Origin: Manis javanica | Lineage: Eukaryota > Chordata > Mammalia > Pholidota > Manidae | Assembly: GCF_040802235.1 (NCBI RefSeq) | Contig: NC_133156.1 | Location: forward strand, 181,238,351 to 181,302,350 | Direction of reading: 5' to 3' | DNA: 64,000 nt | Shown: positions 12,462 to 23,190 of the stretch, piece after piece | Layout of the letters: the number at the start of each line of letters is the position of its first letter | Numbering within the stretch: position 1 is the first letter of the stretch | Program-made: the position numbers and the translations under genes | The notes under the pieces: model-generated | Databases searched by the model: none | Seen by the model: only the letters and a program-made list of their open reading frames with translations | Told to the model about the DNA's origin: nothing

Positions 12462-12710
12462 GTGAGGCCCAGCAGGTGCCAGGGGGCATCTGACCAGATA
12501 TGTGGTACTGTGTAGAGAGGTCAGGAGCAGGGTGCTGGGCAGGGCGGAGCAAGGAGCAAGGAGCAGGCCTGGCCCCGGATCCCAGAGCCCTTCAAGGCCA
12601 TCTCTGGCATTGAACACAGGCAGCTCCAGGGGCAGTTGAAACCCGGCTGCTGGAGGGCAGTAATCCTGAGGCTGTCCTGCCCTGCTCACTGTCGTTCCAT
12701 CTGGCTGCAG

Positions 12711-12914
12711 GACTCAGGTGTGCTGGACCAGTCAGCCAAGTACTACCACCTAACCCACGATGAACTCATCAGCCTGCTACTGCAGCGGGAGCGGGAGCTG
12801 AGCCAGCGGGAGGAACACGTGCAGGAGCTGGAGAGCTACATTGACCGGCTGCTGGTGCGGATCATGGAGACCTCACCCACACTGCTGCAAATCTCCCCTG
12901 GGCCCCCTAAGTAG
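12711..12914 (+). CDS. RAB11FIP5: RAB11FIP5 last coding exon, Rab11-binding domain
   Basis: Acceptor CTGCAG at 12,705-12,710, then 67 codons and TAG at 12,912-12,914, after a 249-bp intron. It encodes the conserved FIP C-terminus: a heptad-patterned amphipathic helix (HDELISLLLQRERELSQREE) running into the Rab11/Rab25-binding core ESYIDRLLVRIMETSP, and the family-typical end PGPPK. The YIDxLLxRIME block is the signature by which all FIPs dimerise and bind GTP-Rab11. No disruption is seen, so this copy looks functional. Confidence 0.97.
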   Translation, partial: DSGVLDQSAKYYHLTHDELISLLLQRERELSQREEHVQELESYIDRLLVRIMETSPTLLQISPGPPK

Positions 12915-14965
12915 CCCTCCTTATCCCCACCCCGAGAGGGTCGGTGTGGACCTGTGGCTCAAACAGACTTGAGCCCTCCATCCCTCCCATTGAGCTGTCT
13001 TGCCTGGGGTGGGGTGCAGTCTGTCCTCTGCCCTCACTCCTTGCTCTCCTTCCCTCCTGCCTCAACCAGGGCTGCTGGAAGGGGGGCCCTTTGGAGTCCC
13101 ACTGGAGGCATCAGGTTTCGTATGCAACTTGTATGTCTTTGGGAGCCCTAGGTCCTTCCCACCTACCTATTTTCATGTCCCTTAGCTTTGGGGGCTCTGG
13201 GGAACTGGAACAAAGAGTTTAGCCTTCAAGTCAAAGCATAGGAGATATGCTGCACTTTTAGGTGGTATCTGGAACATACTTAATTACCCACAAGAATGAT
13301 CAGCCGTTTCTTCCATGGCTACACTCTTGCCCTCTTCGTCTCCTTCCAGCCCTGGAGGGCCCCTAGTATTACTGGGGCTGAGGCAGGAACCATGCTGCCC
13401 ATCTGTGCATTTTTGACAACCTGGGCACCTACCATTTAGCCTTGTGTATGTTCCCCTGAGAGCAAGGAGCCCAAATGGTCTAGTCTCCTCTTGGCCGTGT
13501 CCCAAGTCTGTCTGTCTCCACCTGTTTGTGGAACAAATGCGGTGTGGATGGGGGGAGTGGTGTGCACTTGCTAGGCCCCTCCCTGCCCTCTTCTGACCTT
13601 TCCATGACTGTCCTGTGTGAATGTGGGAGAGCTGGGATAGGTGGGGGAGAGTGCCTCCCCATGCACCCCAAGGGTATGGGCCCCTCCAGCCTCAGGGCTT
13701 TGTACTGCTTATGTTTGGGGATTAAGCCTCCATCTCTGTTCTCTTTGCTTGTCCAGATGCCAAAACTCCAAGCTGCTGGAGAGTTTGAATTTTTGGAAAC
13801 CCATTAAAATGTGCCTTTTGTGGGTGGGGTCAAGAGCCTCTGGATATAGACCTCTCCCCTGTTCGGTGTCTGTCCCTTCCTCCCTGTTGGGCACAGGGGG
13901 CTGGATCTGTCAGGGCTCTGGAATGGAAAAGGAGGATGTGGGCAGCCTGCTGCGCCCTCTGCCCTTCCCCTAGAGTTAATTTCAGTTAAGGGTCTAGCCA
14001 AGCTCAACTGGCTCCTTAACCTCCCTGCCATCTTCTCTTCCCTCAACCCCAACTGAGGAGGATCCTAGGATTAAATAAAAACCACATTCTGGAAGTGGGA
14101 GGTCCCACTCCACCTGTACTTAGGAAAAAGGCTTTGTTGCCCTCCCATCCATCCACAAGCTTGTCCCTTCTGCCCCATGGCCTTGCTTGGCTTGGCTGTA
14201 GTGCACTTTGAACCAAAGTGTCTGTCCTTTGGCCCAGCCCCTGGTTTGCTTGCAGAAAACAAGGCAGCTTCCGCACAGCATCTGCAGGGAACCTTTGGTG
14301 GCTTGGGGCACCCTCCTTCTTTAGCAAAAGTTGTAGGGCTATAAGCTGCTGAAGGAGGATACTTTTGGCCCAATGAGGAGGTGAGAGCTCCTCTGAGATC
14401 ACCTCTTCTCCATGAGAGGCCTGTGGGGTCATTCAGAAGGCCTCACAAGGCATCATGTCTGTGTGCTGTTACCTGCCAGGACGAAGCAGAGGAACCCCAC
14501 ATATGGGTCAAAGCCCCTGTAACGTTAACCTACCTTAAGGTCCATTAAAGCTGAGGAAAGTATCCATGGGGTTCTAGGACTTCGGGTATACTTTTTGGGG
14601 GTCATTGGGGATTGGATAGGTATCTCTTCTCAGGGAAGGGGGTCACTCTACTTGGTATTTCTCTGGGCTCTAAGCAGTCCCAGCCCTGACCCTATTCTTC
14701 CACTTATCATCCTTGGTGGCGGCCTCCAAAATGCTCAGAGCAGGGATGTCCTCAGAAGAGGTTTGAGTTGAAGCCCAAGGTTCTTGTTAGATGTTTCCTG
14801 CTCCTGGCCACACGTTTGGAGGAGACATAAGGTGGGGCGGGCAGGAAGCAGTCACAGTTCTGCTTTGCTGTTTGTCTTCCTAGTTGTAACTCCTGTTTAT
14901 AAAAAGCTTGTTCTTCGTGTTTTGAACACTTCATAAAGAATAAAATGTTCACATACTGCAGGTGG
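12915..14965 (+). other. RAB11FIP5: RAB11FIP5 3' UTR
   Basis: About 2.05 kb from the stop codon to the inferred cleavage site. It includes earlier candidate signals: ATTAAA near 13,803, AATAAA at 14,074-14,079 and ATTAAA near 14,544. Shorter transcripts are therefore possible. The strongest context is the distal AATAAA at 14,939. I recognise no repeat in this stretch, in line with a transcribed, constrained UTR. Confidence 0.75.
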
Positions 14966-14985
14966 CTCTGTTGTGTTGTTTTGAT
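14939..14985 (+). terminator. RAB11FIP5: RAB11FIP5 distal poly(A) signal and GU-rich element
   Basis: AATAAA at 14,939-14,944, a CA-type cleavage position about 15 nt later, and a GU-rich downstream stretch (GTGGCTCTGTTGTGTTGTTT) at about 14,962-14,981 form a complete mammalian polyadenylation site. A canonical AATAAA is also present at 14,074. Which of the two is used more cannot be told from sequence. Confidence 0.75.
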
Positions 14986-16250
14986 GAGCATATAAAGGAA
15001 GTGTCCTGGGGGAGAAGGCAGGTGATGGGCTCTTGGACAACACTGCCTCTGTGCTGATATCAGGGACAACAACACAGGCTGGACCCAGTCTTTCCTCATT
15101 CCCAGGATACCCGCATTTATTGAGTACTGTGGGAGAATACCGAGGGTCAAAGACTTGAATCCTGTTCTCAACCTACTTAGTCTAGTAGGGAAAGAAAGGG
15201 AAGATCAGGATACAGATGATTTTTCATAGCTAGCTAGAATCTCTAGATGTAAGAAAGATGTTTCTTGTGGCTCAACTATTGAACTGACTGTAAAGAAAGA
15301 CATGGGCGGACTTGAGCCAATCCTATGTCTGGCCACCAGATTAAGGAGACCAAAGTGGGGTTCCGTAAGGTCAAAAGCAAGTATTTCTGCTGTCCTCTTG
15401 GGTGAAGTAGGCAGCTTCCCTTACCTCTAGTCTGGCTTGCTGACCAGGCAATTCAGCTGGGAATTTTCTACTCTGTTCTGCAGTTGAGTGTGTTTATTAT
15501 CCCTGCTGGTGCCTTGCTTTACAATCTGCAGTACTCCCCTTCACCTAAGGCCCTTGTGTTTGATAAACTACTGAACCCGACTCCCCACTGCCTAGGAATT
15601 AGGCTGGGAAGGGATCTTGCCTGGTTGGCCGAAGGACATGGAGGCTGCTAAGGCCTTAAGTCCCTGTTAATTACACAGGCAACAAATAAAAGAGTCCCTG
15701 CTCTGAGTCCTCCCATGCCTGGCACTGAGGACTTAGCAGTGAATCAAAAAGTCACAACCTCCTGTACTGTGGACCTTACAGTAGGAAAGACAGATAATCA
15801 AGACCGTGGATAATTGCAAGGGCTGCAAAAGATAAGTGCTGGGCGCTACAAGAAGCATTAAGTGGATTTTGTGGAAGTAGGGCGATGGATTGGGAGGGGC
15901 ACTGCTTAGGCTGAGGCCAGAAAGAGAGCCACTTTAAGGCGAAAGAAGCCTGGGTACAGAAAATGTTGAAGGGTTGGGGAGGGCCCAGCATGCTACAGGA
16001 ATCGAGTGTCAGAGTGGCTGGAGAGCACAAGGGGAAGGGCAGAGGGGGGACAGAAGAAACTGCAAGATTCCTCAGCGCAGCTCCTTGCAGAATGCCTTTC
16101 GAGATTAACCCGCTCCGCCTGGAGTCCTATTCCATCTCGTCCCATCTGGTGGGACCCGCTTGAGTAGGGCTCTTCTGGGCTGCAGCTCCAGGAGCGACGC
16201 CCTCCACAGAAACTCAAACTTCTAGGGGCAGGTAACCAGAGAGGGGTCCA
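14966..16250. other. Short intergenic region between RAB11FIP5 and SFXN5
   Basis: About 1.3-1.4 kb separates the RAB11FIP5 poly(A) site from the SFXN5 CpG island. The middle shows no recognisable element. The 3' half (about 15,670-16,030) is an antisense L2-like remnant that abuts the CpG island. No RNA gene was seen. Confidence 0.6.
15670..16030 (-). repeat. L2-like LINE fragment
   Basis: Antisense L2 body with degenerate landmarks: 'gataagtgctgggcgctac', a 'gggcactgcttaggctgaggcc' block, and 'ggctggagagcacaagg'. It forms the upstream flank of the SFXN5 CpG island. Confidence 0.4.
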
Positions 16251-16398
16251 CCCCGTGGCCCGTCGGGACCTGACAGTCGTACACGCACACTCTTCCCGGA
16301 CTGCAGATCCCTGCAAAACGGGAGGCGGGAACCGAGACGCGGTCTGAGTCCGTGCAACTCTCCGCAGTCCAGGGTTGTCAAGCGCTGTAAGGAGAAAA

Positions 16399-16455
16399 AC
16401 TACACTCCCCACAACCCCTTGCGCCTCCGGCTCGCTGCGGTTGCTTATGGCCAAT
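16399..16455 (+). promoter_or_regulatory. SFXN5: SFXN5 proximal promoter motifs: ZNF143/THAP11-like site and CCAAT box
   Basis: At 16,399-16,424 the sequence starts ACTACACTCCCC and ends GCGC. By my hand alignment it matches 19 of 26 positions of the long GFY/Staf motif bound by ZNF143/THAP11. A good CCAAT box (GGCCAATCGGG) lies at 16,451-16,455, about 75 bp upstream of the ATG. A TTTTAAAA run at about 16,493-16,500 is TATA-like but very close to the ATG. The start site is probably within 16,460-16,520. Factor binding is inferred from motifs only. Confidence 0.5.
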
Positions 16456-16528
16456 CGGGAGAAGCAGCTGTGGCGGGGGCTGAGGAGGGACATTTTAAAA
16501 GGGCCGGAGATTGCGGGCGTCAGTGGCC

Positions 16529-16627
16529 ATGGCGGATACAGCGACTACAGCAGCGGCGGCGGCTAGTACCGCTAACGTCTCGACTGATGCACCTCCTTTC
16601 CAGCTGGGAAAACCCCGCTTCCAGCAG
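16529..16627 (+). CDS. SFXN5: SFXN5 exon 1 coding part
   Basis: 33 codons from ATG at 16,529 (strong Kozak context, GGCCATGG) to donor GTGAGA at 16,628. The protein starts MADTATTAAAAAS, with an Ala/Thr/Ser-rich leader, then the conserved DAPPFQLGKPRFQQ that marks SFXN5. The leader varies between mammals, while the DAPPFQLGKPRF part is nearly fixed. I chose this start because it gives the expected N-terminus. The frame is open upstream but has no better ATG. The exon ends in phase 0. Confidence 0.95.
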
Positions 16628-16775
16628 GTGAGAACCGGGCTGTGGTCTGAGGGCCGACGGGTGGTACAGGGAGGGCAGGCAGATTCCTCTCCAAAATTTC
16701 CTTTAGCCCTGAGGTCTGCGACCCGCGGCCACCAGGGAACCTGCAGCTACTGCCTCAGGAACTGCGGCCATTCCC

Positions 16776-16892
16776 ATTGGTCAGCGGAGTGGGAGAGGAC
16801 TCCCACCCTGGCTTCTTATTGGGCGTCTGTGCCGTCACCTCCCGGCTGCCGGAGCCCTCCAGCCTTTCCCGCCCGCGGCGCTCTGCGATTGG
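16776..16892 (-). promoter_or_regulatory. Cluster of three inverted CCAAT boxes
   Basis: ATTGG occurs at 16,776-16,780, 16,818-16,822 and 16,888-16,892, inside the CpG island just after SFXN5 exon 1. On the minus strand the first (GACCAATGGG) and third (GGCCAATCGC) fit the NF-Y consensus well. They could support SFXN5 transcription from within the island or a divergent antisense start. Confidence 0.45.
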
Positions 16893-18639
16893 CCACCACG
16901 GCCGCGGCCGGGGATCCTGGGCACCCGGGTCCAAGCAGCATCTGCGGGGTTCCTTTGGGCGGTGCAGCCCGCCACTCTGGGCGGAAAGTTCGAGTCCGGC
17001 CCTGGATGGGAAGTTGGCGTGGCCGAGATGCCTTCCAACTTTTTACCCCGGTGGGCACTGATATTGTTTCCGAGCTGCTGGCAGAGCCTCCGGGCAGCAT
17101 CCGCATCCCGTGGTCACGCTCCCGAAGCCGGGCCCACGATGCACTAGGGGTTAGGGCCGCGAGCCGAGTGTTGCCTGCGGCCCGGCGACCCCTGTCCTCT
17201 CCGCCGGGGGATTCGCTGACGCAGCGGGTCGACCGGCTGGGGTCCTGCCGGGGATGGAGTGAGAATGTGCAGGGAGAGCCGTGGAGCGGAGGAAACGCTG
17301 TGTCATCCCATGGGGCCGCGGGTCGCTCGGAGGGTCTTCGTTGCCGAGAACCCTCCCCAGCCCCCTCCCACGGAGGTACTAGCCGCCGCCGCTGCTGTAG
17401 TCGCTGCGACCTCCGCGGAGGCTCTCCCGCACCCGGGTCCTGGGGCCGCCGAAGGCTGCGCTCTGTCCGACCCGGTCGGGCTCCTCCGGGCACGGTAACA
17501 GTGGTCCTTTAGTCCCGGGACCCCCGACAGGGCATCACTAACTCGCCCTCGGCGGCGGAGCCGGAGATCGAACCCGCAATCCGGATCCAGGCAGGGAGGG
17601 GCGGTTCCCACGCCGCGGGCCGCCGCATTTCCTCCGTACTCTGCCTCCAGCGCTGAGGAAACCGAGTTTTATTAGGGAAGCGGCAGAGACTTGGCTGAAG
17701 TTAACTGAGCTTGTTTTGGGCGGGGGGCAGCAGAGCCAGACAGAAAGAAGTTTGCAAGAAGAAGGGAAATTGCACGAAGGTCGGTGTTGTGAGGGTTTTT
17801 TGTTTTTGTTTTTTGGTGGTGGTAGGAGAGGGACTGGTTGCAGCAAAGTGGTGCATCGAGCTTCGCTGGTAATTAAGGAACTGTGCTCCACACCCTCCTG
17901 AGAAAATGTTCCCACTGTTTTTAAACAGGACTTTGATCTCTAAAAAATAAGCCATCTCAGCATGTAGGTGTCTGAGTCGACACTGACTGGCGTCTTCCTG
18001 CCAGTGTCCGGTGCCACTCCAGGGCGATACCATCAGGGGTGCCTTCGCCTAGACTTGAGTGACCCTTCATTGGCTGTCCCCCTGTACCGGCTCTCCATAC
18101 ACATTCTACTCATCCTTCAAGGCTCCGTCAGGCCCACCTCCTTGGGAAACACGTCTGTCCTTCTTCCCCTGGACCAGATCACTGACTTCCTCCTTCCACC
18201 TCTTTGGCCACCCTGAACGGGATCCTCATAGGTCAGCCTTTACTGACAGTCTGCTCTGTGGTCCTTGGCATTCTATGTGGTTACTTGGTGTGCAGTACAC
18301 CTTTGGATGAAAGGTTGACCTTGCCCTCCCTTGTTTCCATCTTGCCCTGAGGTGGAGCCAAACAAACAGTGATGTGCTAAATTAAGAGTTGTGGGTTGGT
18401 TTTCTTCCTGTAGCTCTTCAGGACATTTTGTCACACAGCAAACACTTATTGAGAACTTTATTGACTGAGTCCTTTGCTCAGATCACCTCTGGGAGCCATA
18501 AATGCACACCTGAGACTACTCCACCCAGGCAGCCGTTGCTGGTATCTGGCACCATCCCTGAGGGCAATAAAAGTGTGGTGCTTGCTTTTGAAGTGCCCCT
18601 CCTCCAGCACGGTGACCTTCATAAAGCACAGTGTGTGTG

Positions 18640-19450
18640 ATTCATCCACCTTAAGGAACTTCTCCTTTTCCCTCCAAACCATCCTCTCCCACACACTTCT
18701 CTCCTGTGCAGGCAGCCCAACATGCCATCCAGTTGACTGTGTCCAAAGAGACCTGGCAGTCACCTGTACACTTCCCTTCCTCTCCCTCAACTTCTCAATA
18801 CAACCAGAGGCTCCGAGTTCTCATCTCTTAAAACAGCTCTCAAGTCCACCGGTCTCCACGGCTGAAATTCTAGACCAGTTCCCCATGATCTCTCTCCTGA
18901 GCTGCGAGGGAAGCCTGAGAGTGCTCTCTGCATTCACGCTGGCCCCATTCCAGGCCCTCCCTTTTCTGGAGGCAGTCCTCAGGAGGTGACTCCTGCCTCC
19001 AACGCAGGTCTGATCAGGTGACTCCCTGCCACCCACACACACTTAAACACCCTCCAGTAGCTTCCCCTGCTTCAGAGACAAAGACTTCACTTTTGAAAGG
19101 GCCCCAAAGGCCTGTATGGCCCATCCCTACTGACCGTTTCTTCCTTGAATCCAACCTCCACCCACCATCTCAAACCATCATACTGGTTGCTTTCAGCCCC
19201 TCAGACCCTGAGTGGTTCATAATCCAGGATCCATTTCTGGAGCTCACACCAGGGATGCCACCAAAGTCTCTCGATCCTCACTGAGTCTCACCACTTTTGT
19301 GAGACTGGGTGCCAAGGTCTTTCCGTACTCCTTGGAGTCGCCCCAGGGCCCTGCTTCCTTTCACCCTTCAAAGATCTCCCTGTGCAGCAGGGCAGGGGGA
19401 GAAAGGACACCACACAGCATCAGAGGGTGGACAAAGATGACTTGCCTTCA
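18640..19450 (+). repeat. L2 LINE fragment, sense
   Basis: Pyrimidine-rich L2 ORF2-end landmarks occur in order: 'ctcaagtccaccggtctcca', a 'tctgatcaggtgactccctgcc' block, 'cctccagtagcttcccctgc', 'aaaggcctgtatggccc', then 'cctcactgagtctcaccac'. Diverged and without an intact 3' end. Confidence 0.6.
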
Positions 19451-19494
19451 TGTGCTTTGGTCTGTGACCATCTTTCTCTGCATAGGATGGTGAT

Positions 19495-19640
19495 GATAGC
19501 CAAACATTGTTCCAGGCTTTTTGTGTATTAACCTATTTAGTTTCCACAACTGCCCTGTGAGACATGCACAGTTATAGGGGAGAAAACTGCAGCACACAGA
19601 TTAACTTTCTAGGCAGTCTGCCTCTGGAGTCCATGTTTGT
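19495..19640 (-). repeat. MIR SINE fragment
   Basis: Reverse-complement MIR: 'tattaacctatttagtttcc' and 'gggagaaaactgcagcacacag', corresponding to the 'gaggaaactgaggcacagag' block of MIR. Immediately followed by L1M sequence. Confidence 0.5.
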
Positions 19641-21010
19641 TTGCTTATTTGCTTATTGTCAACTCTTATTATGGAGGTTTTCAAACATACAAAAGTGGAG
19701 ACAATTGTCAGTGAACTCCTAGGCACCCATCATTCAGCTTCAACAATTACCAATGTAAAGTCAATCTCAATTCAGCTACATACCCCGCACCCCCAACCAG
19801 TGAGTTATTTTAAAACCCAGCCCAGATATCCCATCATTTCATTGTACCTGTTAGTAGGTATCTCTAAAAAATAAAGGACTTTTTTGTTTAGTGTTTTTTA
19901 GTAATTATTTTTTTATTTTGGAATGATTTTAGATTTATAGAATTCAAATGATCCAGAAAGCCTGTGAAGCCCTGACAGTTTCCGCTAATATTACCATCTC
20001 ATGTTACCAAGGTACACTTGTGCAAACTAAGAAACCAACTTGGAACATTATTATTAACCACACTCCAGACTTACTGGATTTCACTATTTTTTATACTAGT
20101 GTCCTTTTTCTTTTCCAGGATCCCACATTACATATAGTCATCATGGCTCCTAAGGTTCCTCTGGTCTGTAACAGTTTCTCAAACTTACCTTGCTTTTTAT
20201 GACTAACGGTTTTGAGAGGTACTGGTTAAATATTTTGTAGAATGTCCCTTAATTTGGGTTTGGTGTCCTACTCATGGTTAGACTGGAGTTATGGCTTTGG
20301 GGGAAGAATATCACAGAGGTGAAGTATCTTCTTTTTCACTGATATCAGAAGGTTTTTTGATAGTTTTAACATAACCACAATACCATTAACACACCTGAAA
20401 TAATTATTTCTTAATATCATCAAAGGTGATCAAATCAGTCACTATTTGTCTTAGTCCATTCGGGCTGCTGTAACAAAATACCAGAGACTGAGCGGCTTAG
20501 AAGCGACAGAAATTTATTTCTCATAGTTCTGGAAGCTGAAAGTCCAAGATCACGGTGCTAGCAGATTCGGTGTCTGATAAGAGCCAGCTTTCTGGTTTCG
20601 AGCTGGAACCTCATGTGGCAGAGAATGGAGGGATCTTTCTGGGGTCTCTTTAATAAGGGCACTAATTCCATTCATGACCTTATCACCTTCCAAAGGCCCC
20701 ATCCCCCAATACCATCCCCTTGGGAGTTAGGATTTCAACATACAACTTTTGGAGGGGACACAATCATTTAGTCCATTGCATTAGTCATATTTCCCTGATT
20801 GTCACATCATTTTTTAAAATAATTGGTTTGTTTAAACCAGGATCTCAGAAGGTTCACATATTATATTTCACTGATATGTCTCCTTTATGGCTTCTAATCT
20901 ATTGATTCTCTTTCCCTCTTTTTTTCTATTTGTTGGATTATTTGGTGTGTAGAATTTCCCTCATTCTGAATGTGGCTAGATGGTATTTCTGTGGTATTGT
21001 TCAGCATGTT
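19640..21010 (+). repeat. L1M-type LINE 3' sequences, interrupted by an MLT1 LTR
   Basis: Old L1 3'-UTR-like sequence on both sides of the LTR at 20,451-20,785. Before it: 'ctaagaaaccaacttgga', 'gtcctttttcttttccagga', 'attttgtagaatgtccctt'. After it: 'ataattggtttgtttaaacc', 'tgatatgtctcctttatggc', 'ttgttcagcatgttcttctg'. The two sides may come from different L1 subfamilies. The A+T-rich start near 19,660 resembles another L1/HAL1 end. Confidence 0.55.
20451..20785 (-). mobile_element. MLT1A0-type MaLR solo LTR
   Basis: Near full-length reverse complement of an MLT1A0-like LTR (ERVL-MaLR). It starts 'gtcttagtccattcgggctg' and has 'aaatttatttctcatagttc' (the LTR poly(A) signal region on the minus strand), 'ctagcagattcggtgtct', 'aagggcactaattccattca', 'aaaggccccatcccccaa' and ends 'aggggacacaatcatttagt'. 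An ancient non-infectious retrotransposon relic with no internal genes here. It is inserted in L1M sequence. Confidence 0.85.
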
Positions 21011-21675
21011 CTTCTGTCCCCTGTCATACCTGTAAACATGAAGGCCATGCTTGTAATCACTGCCTTATATTGCCTCACTGAGGGGAGGAGAACAGCAGGA
21101 CAGAACCCTGGGAAGCTCTCTTTCCTCCTCCTCTGCTTATTTCCTCTCCTGAACTTGTTCTTTTTTTCTCTTCAGTTCTCAGACACCATTTTTGGCAAGC
21201 CAGGGCCCCAGGGTAGGAAACAAACACACATGCTTCTTCCCATTTGTGTTCAGTCTGTCTAGAAATAAGTTTTATTTTGTTTTGTTTTTGAACTCCCTTG
21301 CTCCTTTGGCAAACTCACTCATCAGCTAAGATGATTGGAGTTATGGGTACGCTGTGTGTGCTGGGTCCAAATTGACCGAGGCCTGTTGTGGCAGAGCAGG
21401 TGGGTTGCACAGGGCTCTCTCGGGGGCATGGGGAGCTTGCTGGTCAGGAAAGGGCATTCTGCACTTCAAGGTTGAGAAGACTGTGTGGGCTGATAGTGGG
21501 CAGGCAATGGGGAAATTTCTCTTATAGTTTACTGGAAATAAAGTTGTAAAATGAAAGTGCCTTGCAGGTAGTTATGTGTTTTAATCATTTACATCCTAAT
21601 GGCCAGAGAGTGACTGTTTCCCAGGACTCGGCCTGGGGCTGGCTTATGGTTTGGACAGGGTCAACACTGTCTAGT

Positions 21676-21850
21676 CCAGTGGCACCCAACCCCTCCTGCA
21701 CGTTTAGAATCACCTGGGCAGGTTTTCAATCAGACACTGATGCCTGGAGCCCATCCCAGGCCAATAAGCATCAAATCCATGGGTGTACAGTCTCTTTTTT
21801 GGAATACCCAGGTGATTCAATGTATAGCCTGGTTGAGGACTATCAAGATG
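21676..21850 (+). mobile_element. MER5A-like hAT-Charlie fossil
   Basis: A diverged copy of a short non-autonomous hAT element. 'tccagtggcacccaacccc' stands at the terminal repeat, then 'tttagaatcacctgggcagg', 'gatgcctggagcccatccca', 'cccaggtgattcaatgtata' and a degenerate closing terminal repeat. No transposase. Confidence 0.45.
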
Positions 21851-23089
21851 GTCCAGCCTTTCTGCATCTGAGCTGTAGGTACAGTGAATATTTTATTCCT
21901 GACCCAGAAGAGCAGTGATTTCGATGTCTGGGGATAGGAGGGTTGTCAGGTTCTTCTTGGGACTTTGCCTTCAGCGGCTGCTCCCAAGGTCTGTTCTCCC
22001 CAGGAGCTGCAGAGGTGTGGAGGCTGCAGTCTTCTGCAGGCCCCGAGCCCCTCTGAGAACTAGCTGACTCACCTTTCTTGTGAAGGGGAAGACAGAGTCA
22101 TTTGGCTGATTCATTCTTCTGGTAAAGAACAAGGGAAGGAAAAACATCCACTTACCGATCAGGTAAAGAAAGAGGCTAAATTTTGGAGGGGGGATAAAAG
22201 GCCATACATTTAAAACTATTGAGAAAATAAAAATGAACTCAGACTGAGAAAGTAATTTATCAGGCTGGGTGGACAGACACATAAAGTCACCTCCCTACAA
22301 AGAAACGGAGTTTCTCACAGGGACCATCAGTGGCCATGAAGTATCTCAAGGACTTCCTTCTCTGAGTTGACCAGTCATTCATACTCACTGAGAAAGCATT
22401 CTCCAAGGTCAGAGAGTGCCAGTAACTTTGCTATTTAAACTTATTAGTAGGAATGAAACATCCCTCTCTCAACTGGTGGGTCTAAGTCACTTTGACTCAG
22501 AATTAACCCAAGTGCAGAGCTTGAAATGAGGAGTTTCTGGACACATTTATCTTGATTTTGTAGATCCCAAGAAAATCCTGTTTATACTTCTCAGTCCAGA
22601 CCCATGTGGATCCCTTTCTTCTTTGCTTTGCTTTGCTTTGAGCCTATTAAAGTACCACTTGATTTAAACTTTACTCCACCTTTCCCCAGAATTCTATATT
22701 AAGTCGGTTTTTCTCTTTGTTTGGTGAAGTGTCCCATACTTCCTCTGCTGTGTGCCTCCCTCATCACTGAAAGTCAGTAAACCTGAGTGTCACACACACA
22801 TTTGTCCTGGGGGGGTCTTAGGTTGATTGGATTAGGGCACTGTCATTGGTGCTTAGCATTTCCAGTTCAGAACCCCCTTCTTTAAATCTTACTGTTTCCA
22901 AGTGTTTATTGAAAAGTTACTTCTGGAGGACCCTTTAAATATCTCAAACTTACATGACCAATAAAGAACTTTTATTTTTCCCTTCATGAAATCAGTACGC
23001 TTCTTGCTTTCCTTAGCCTGGTTAATAAGCGTCAGTGTCTAACTGGAAATCCAGACACTGTCCATGACTCTGTTCTTCCTTGTTTCCCC

Positions 23090-23190
23090 AGCCAGTCAGC
23101 TGTGCTGTACTCCCAGGACCTAACACAGTGCTAGGCACACAGTAGGTCCTCAGGAGCAATTTGGTGAATGAATGAATAAACTACACAAAT
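23090..23190 (+). repeat. L2 3' end
   Basis: Typical L2 tail: 'aacacagtgctaggcacaca', 'gtaggtcctcaggagcaat', then 'ggtgaatgaatgaataaa', corresponding to the tandem TGAATGAA end of L2. A second, weaker L2-like stretch follows at about 23,480-23,700. Confidence 0.65.

Larger units (their letters stand above)
1..14965 (+). other. RAB11FIP5: RAB11FIP5 gene, 3' part
   Basis: Gene-level entry. RAB11FIP5 (Rip11/Gaf-1) is a class I Rab11-family interacting protein. An N-terminal C2 domain, encoded upstream of this window, binds membrane lipid, and a C-terminal helix binds Rab11/Rab25 on recycling endosomes. The window contains the large alternative exon, the last two coding exons and the whole 3' UTR. 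Identification rests on the last two exons, whose translation agrees almost residue for residue with the mammalian protein as I remember it. The first 6,989 bases are intron, and the exons for the C2 domain and middle region are not here. Confidence 0.95.
16250..17640. promoter_or_regulatory. SFXN5: SFXN5 CpG island promoter
   Basis: CpG dinucleotides, scarce elsewhere in the window, are dense from about 16,250 to 17,640. The island covers the promoter, exon 1 and the first kilobase of intron 1. Absence of stop codons across it creates long chance open frames on both strands, which are not genes. Such an island at a 5' exon is typical of a broadly expressed mammalian gene. Confidence 0.85.

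Noticed and set aside
12462..12515. Extension of the penultimate RAB11FIP5 exon to the stop at 12,515
   Set aside because: The GTGAGG donor at 12,462 and in-phase last exon give the conserved Rab11-binding domain. The extension is intron.
16816..17493. 225-codon minus-strand open frame in the CpG island
   Set aside because: Arg/Pro/Gly-rich composition from high GC with few stops. No domain, start context or splice support.
16511..17512. 333-codon open frame containing the SFXN5 start
   Set aside because: It is exon 1 read through the GTGAGA donor at 16,628 into CpG-island intron, where stop codons are rare. Exon 2 joins precisely at 16,627.
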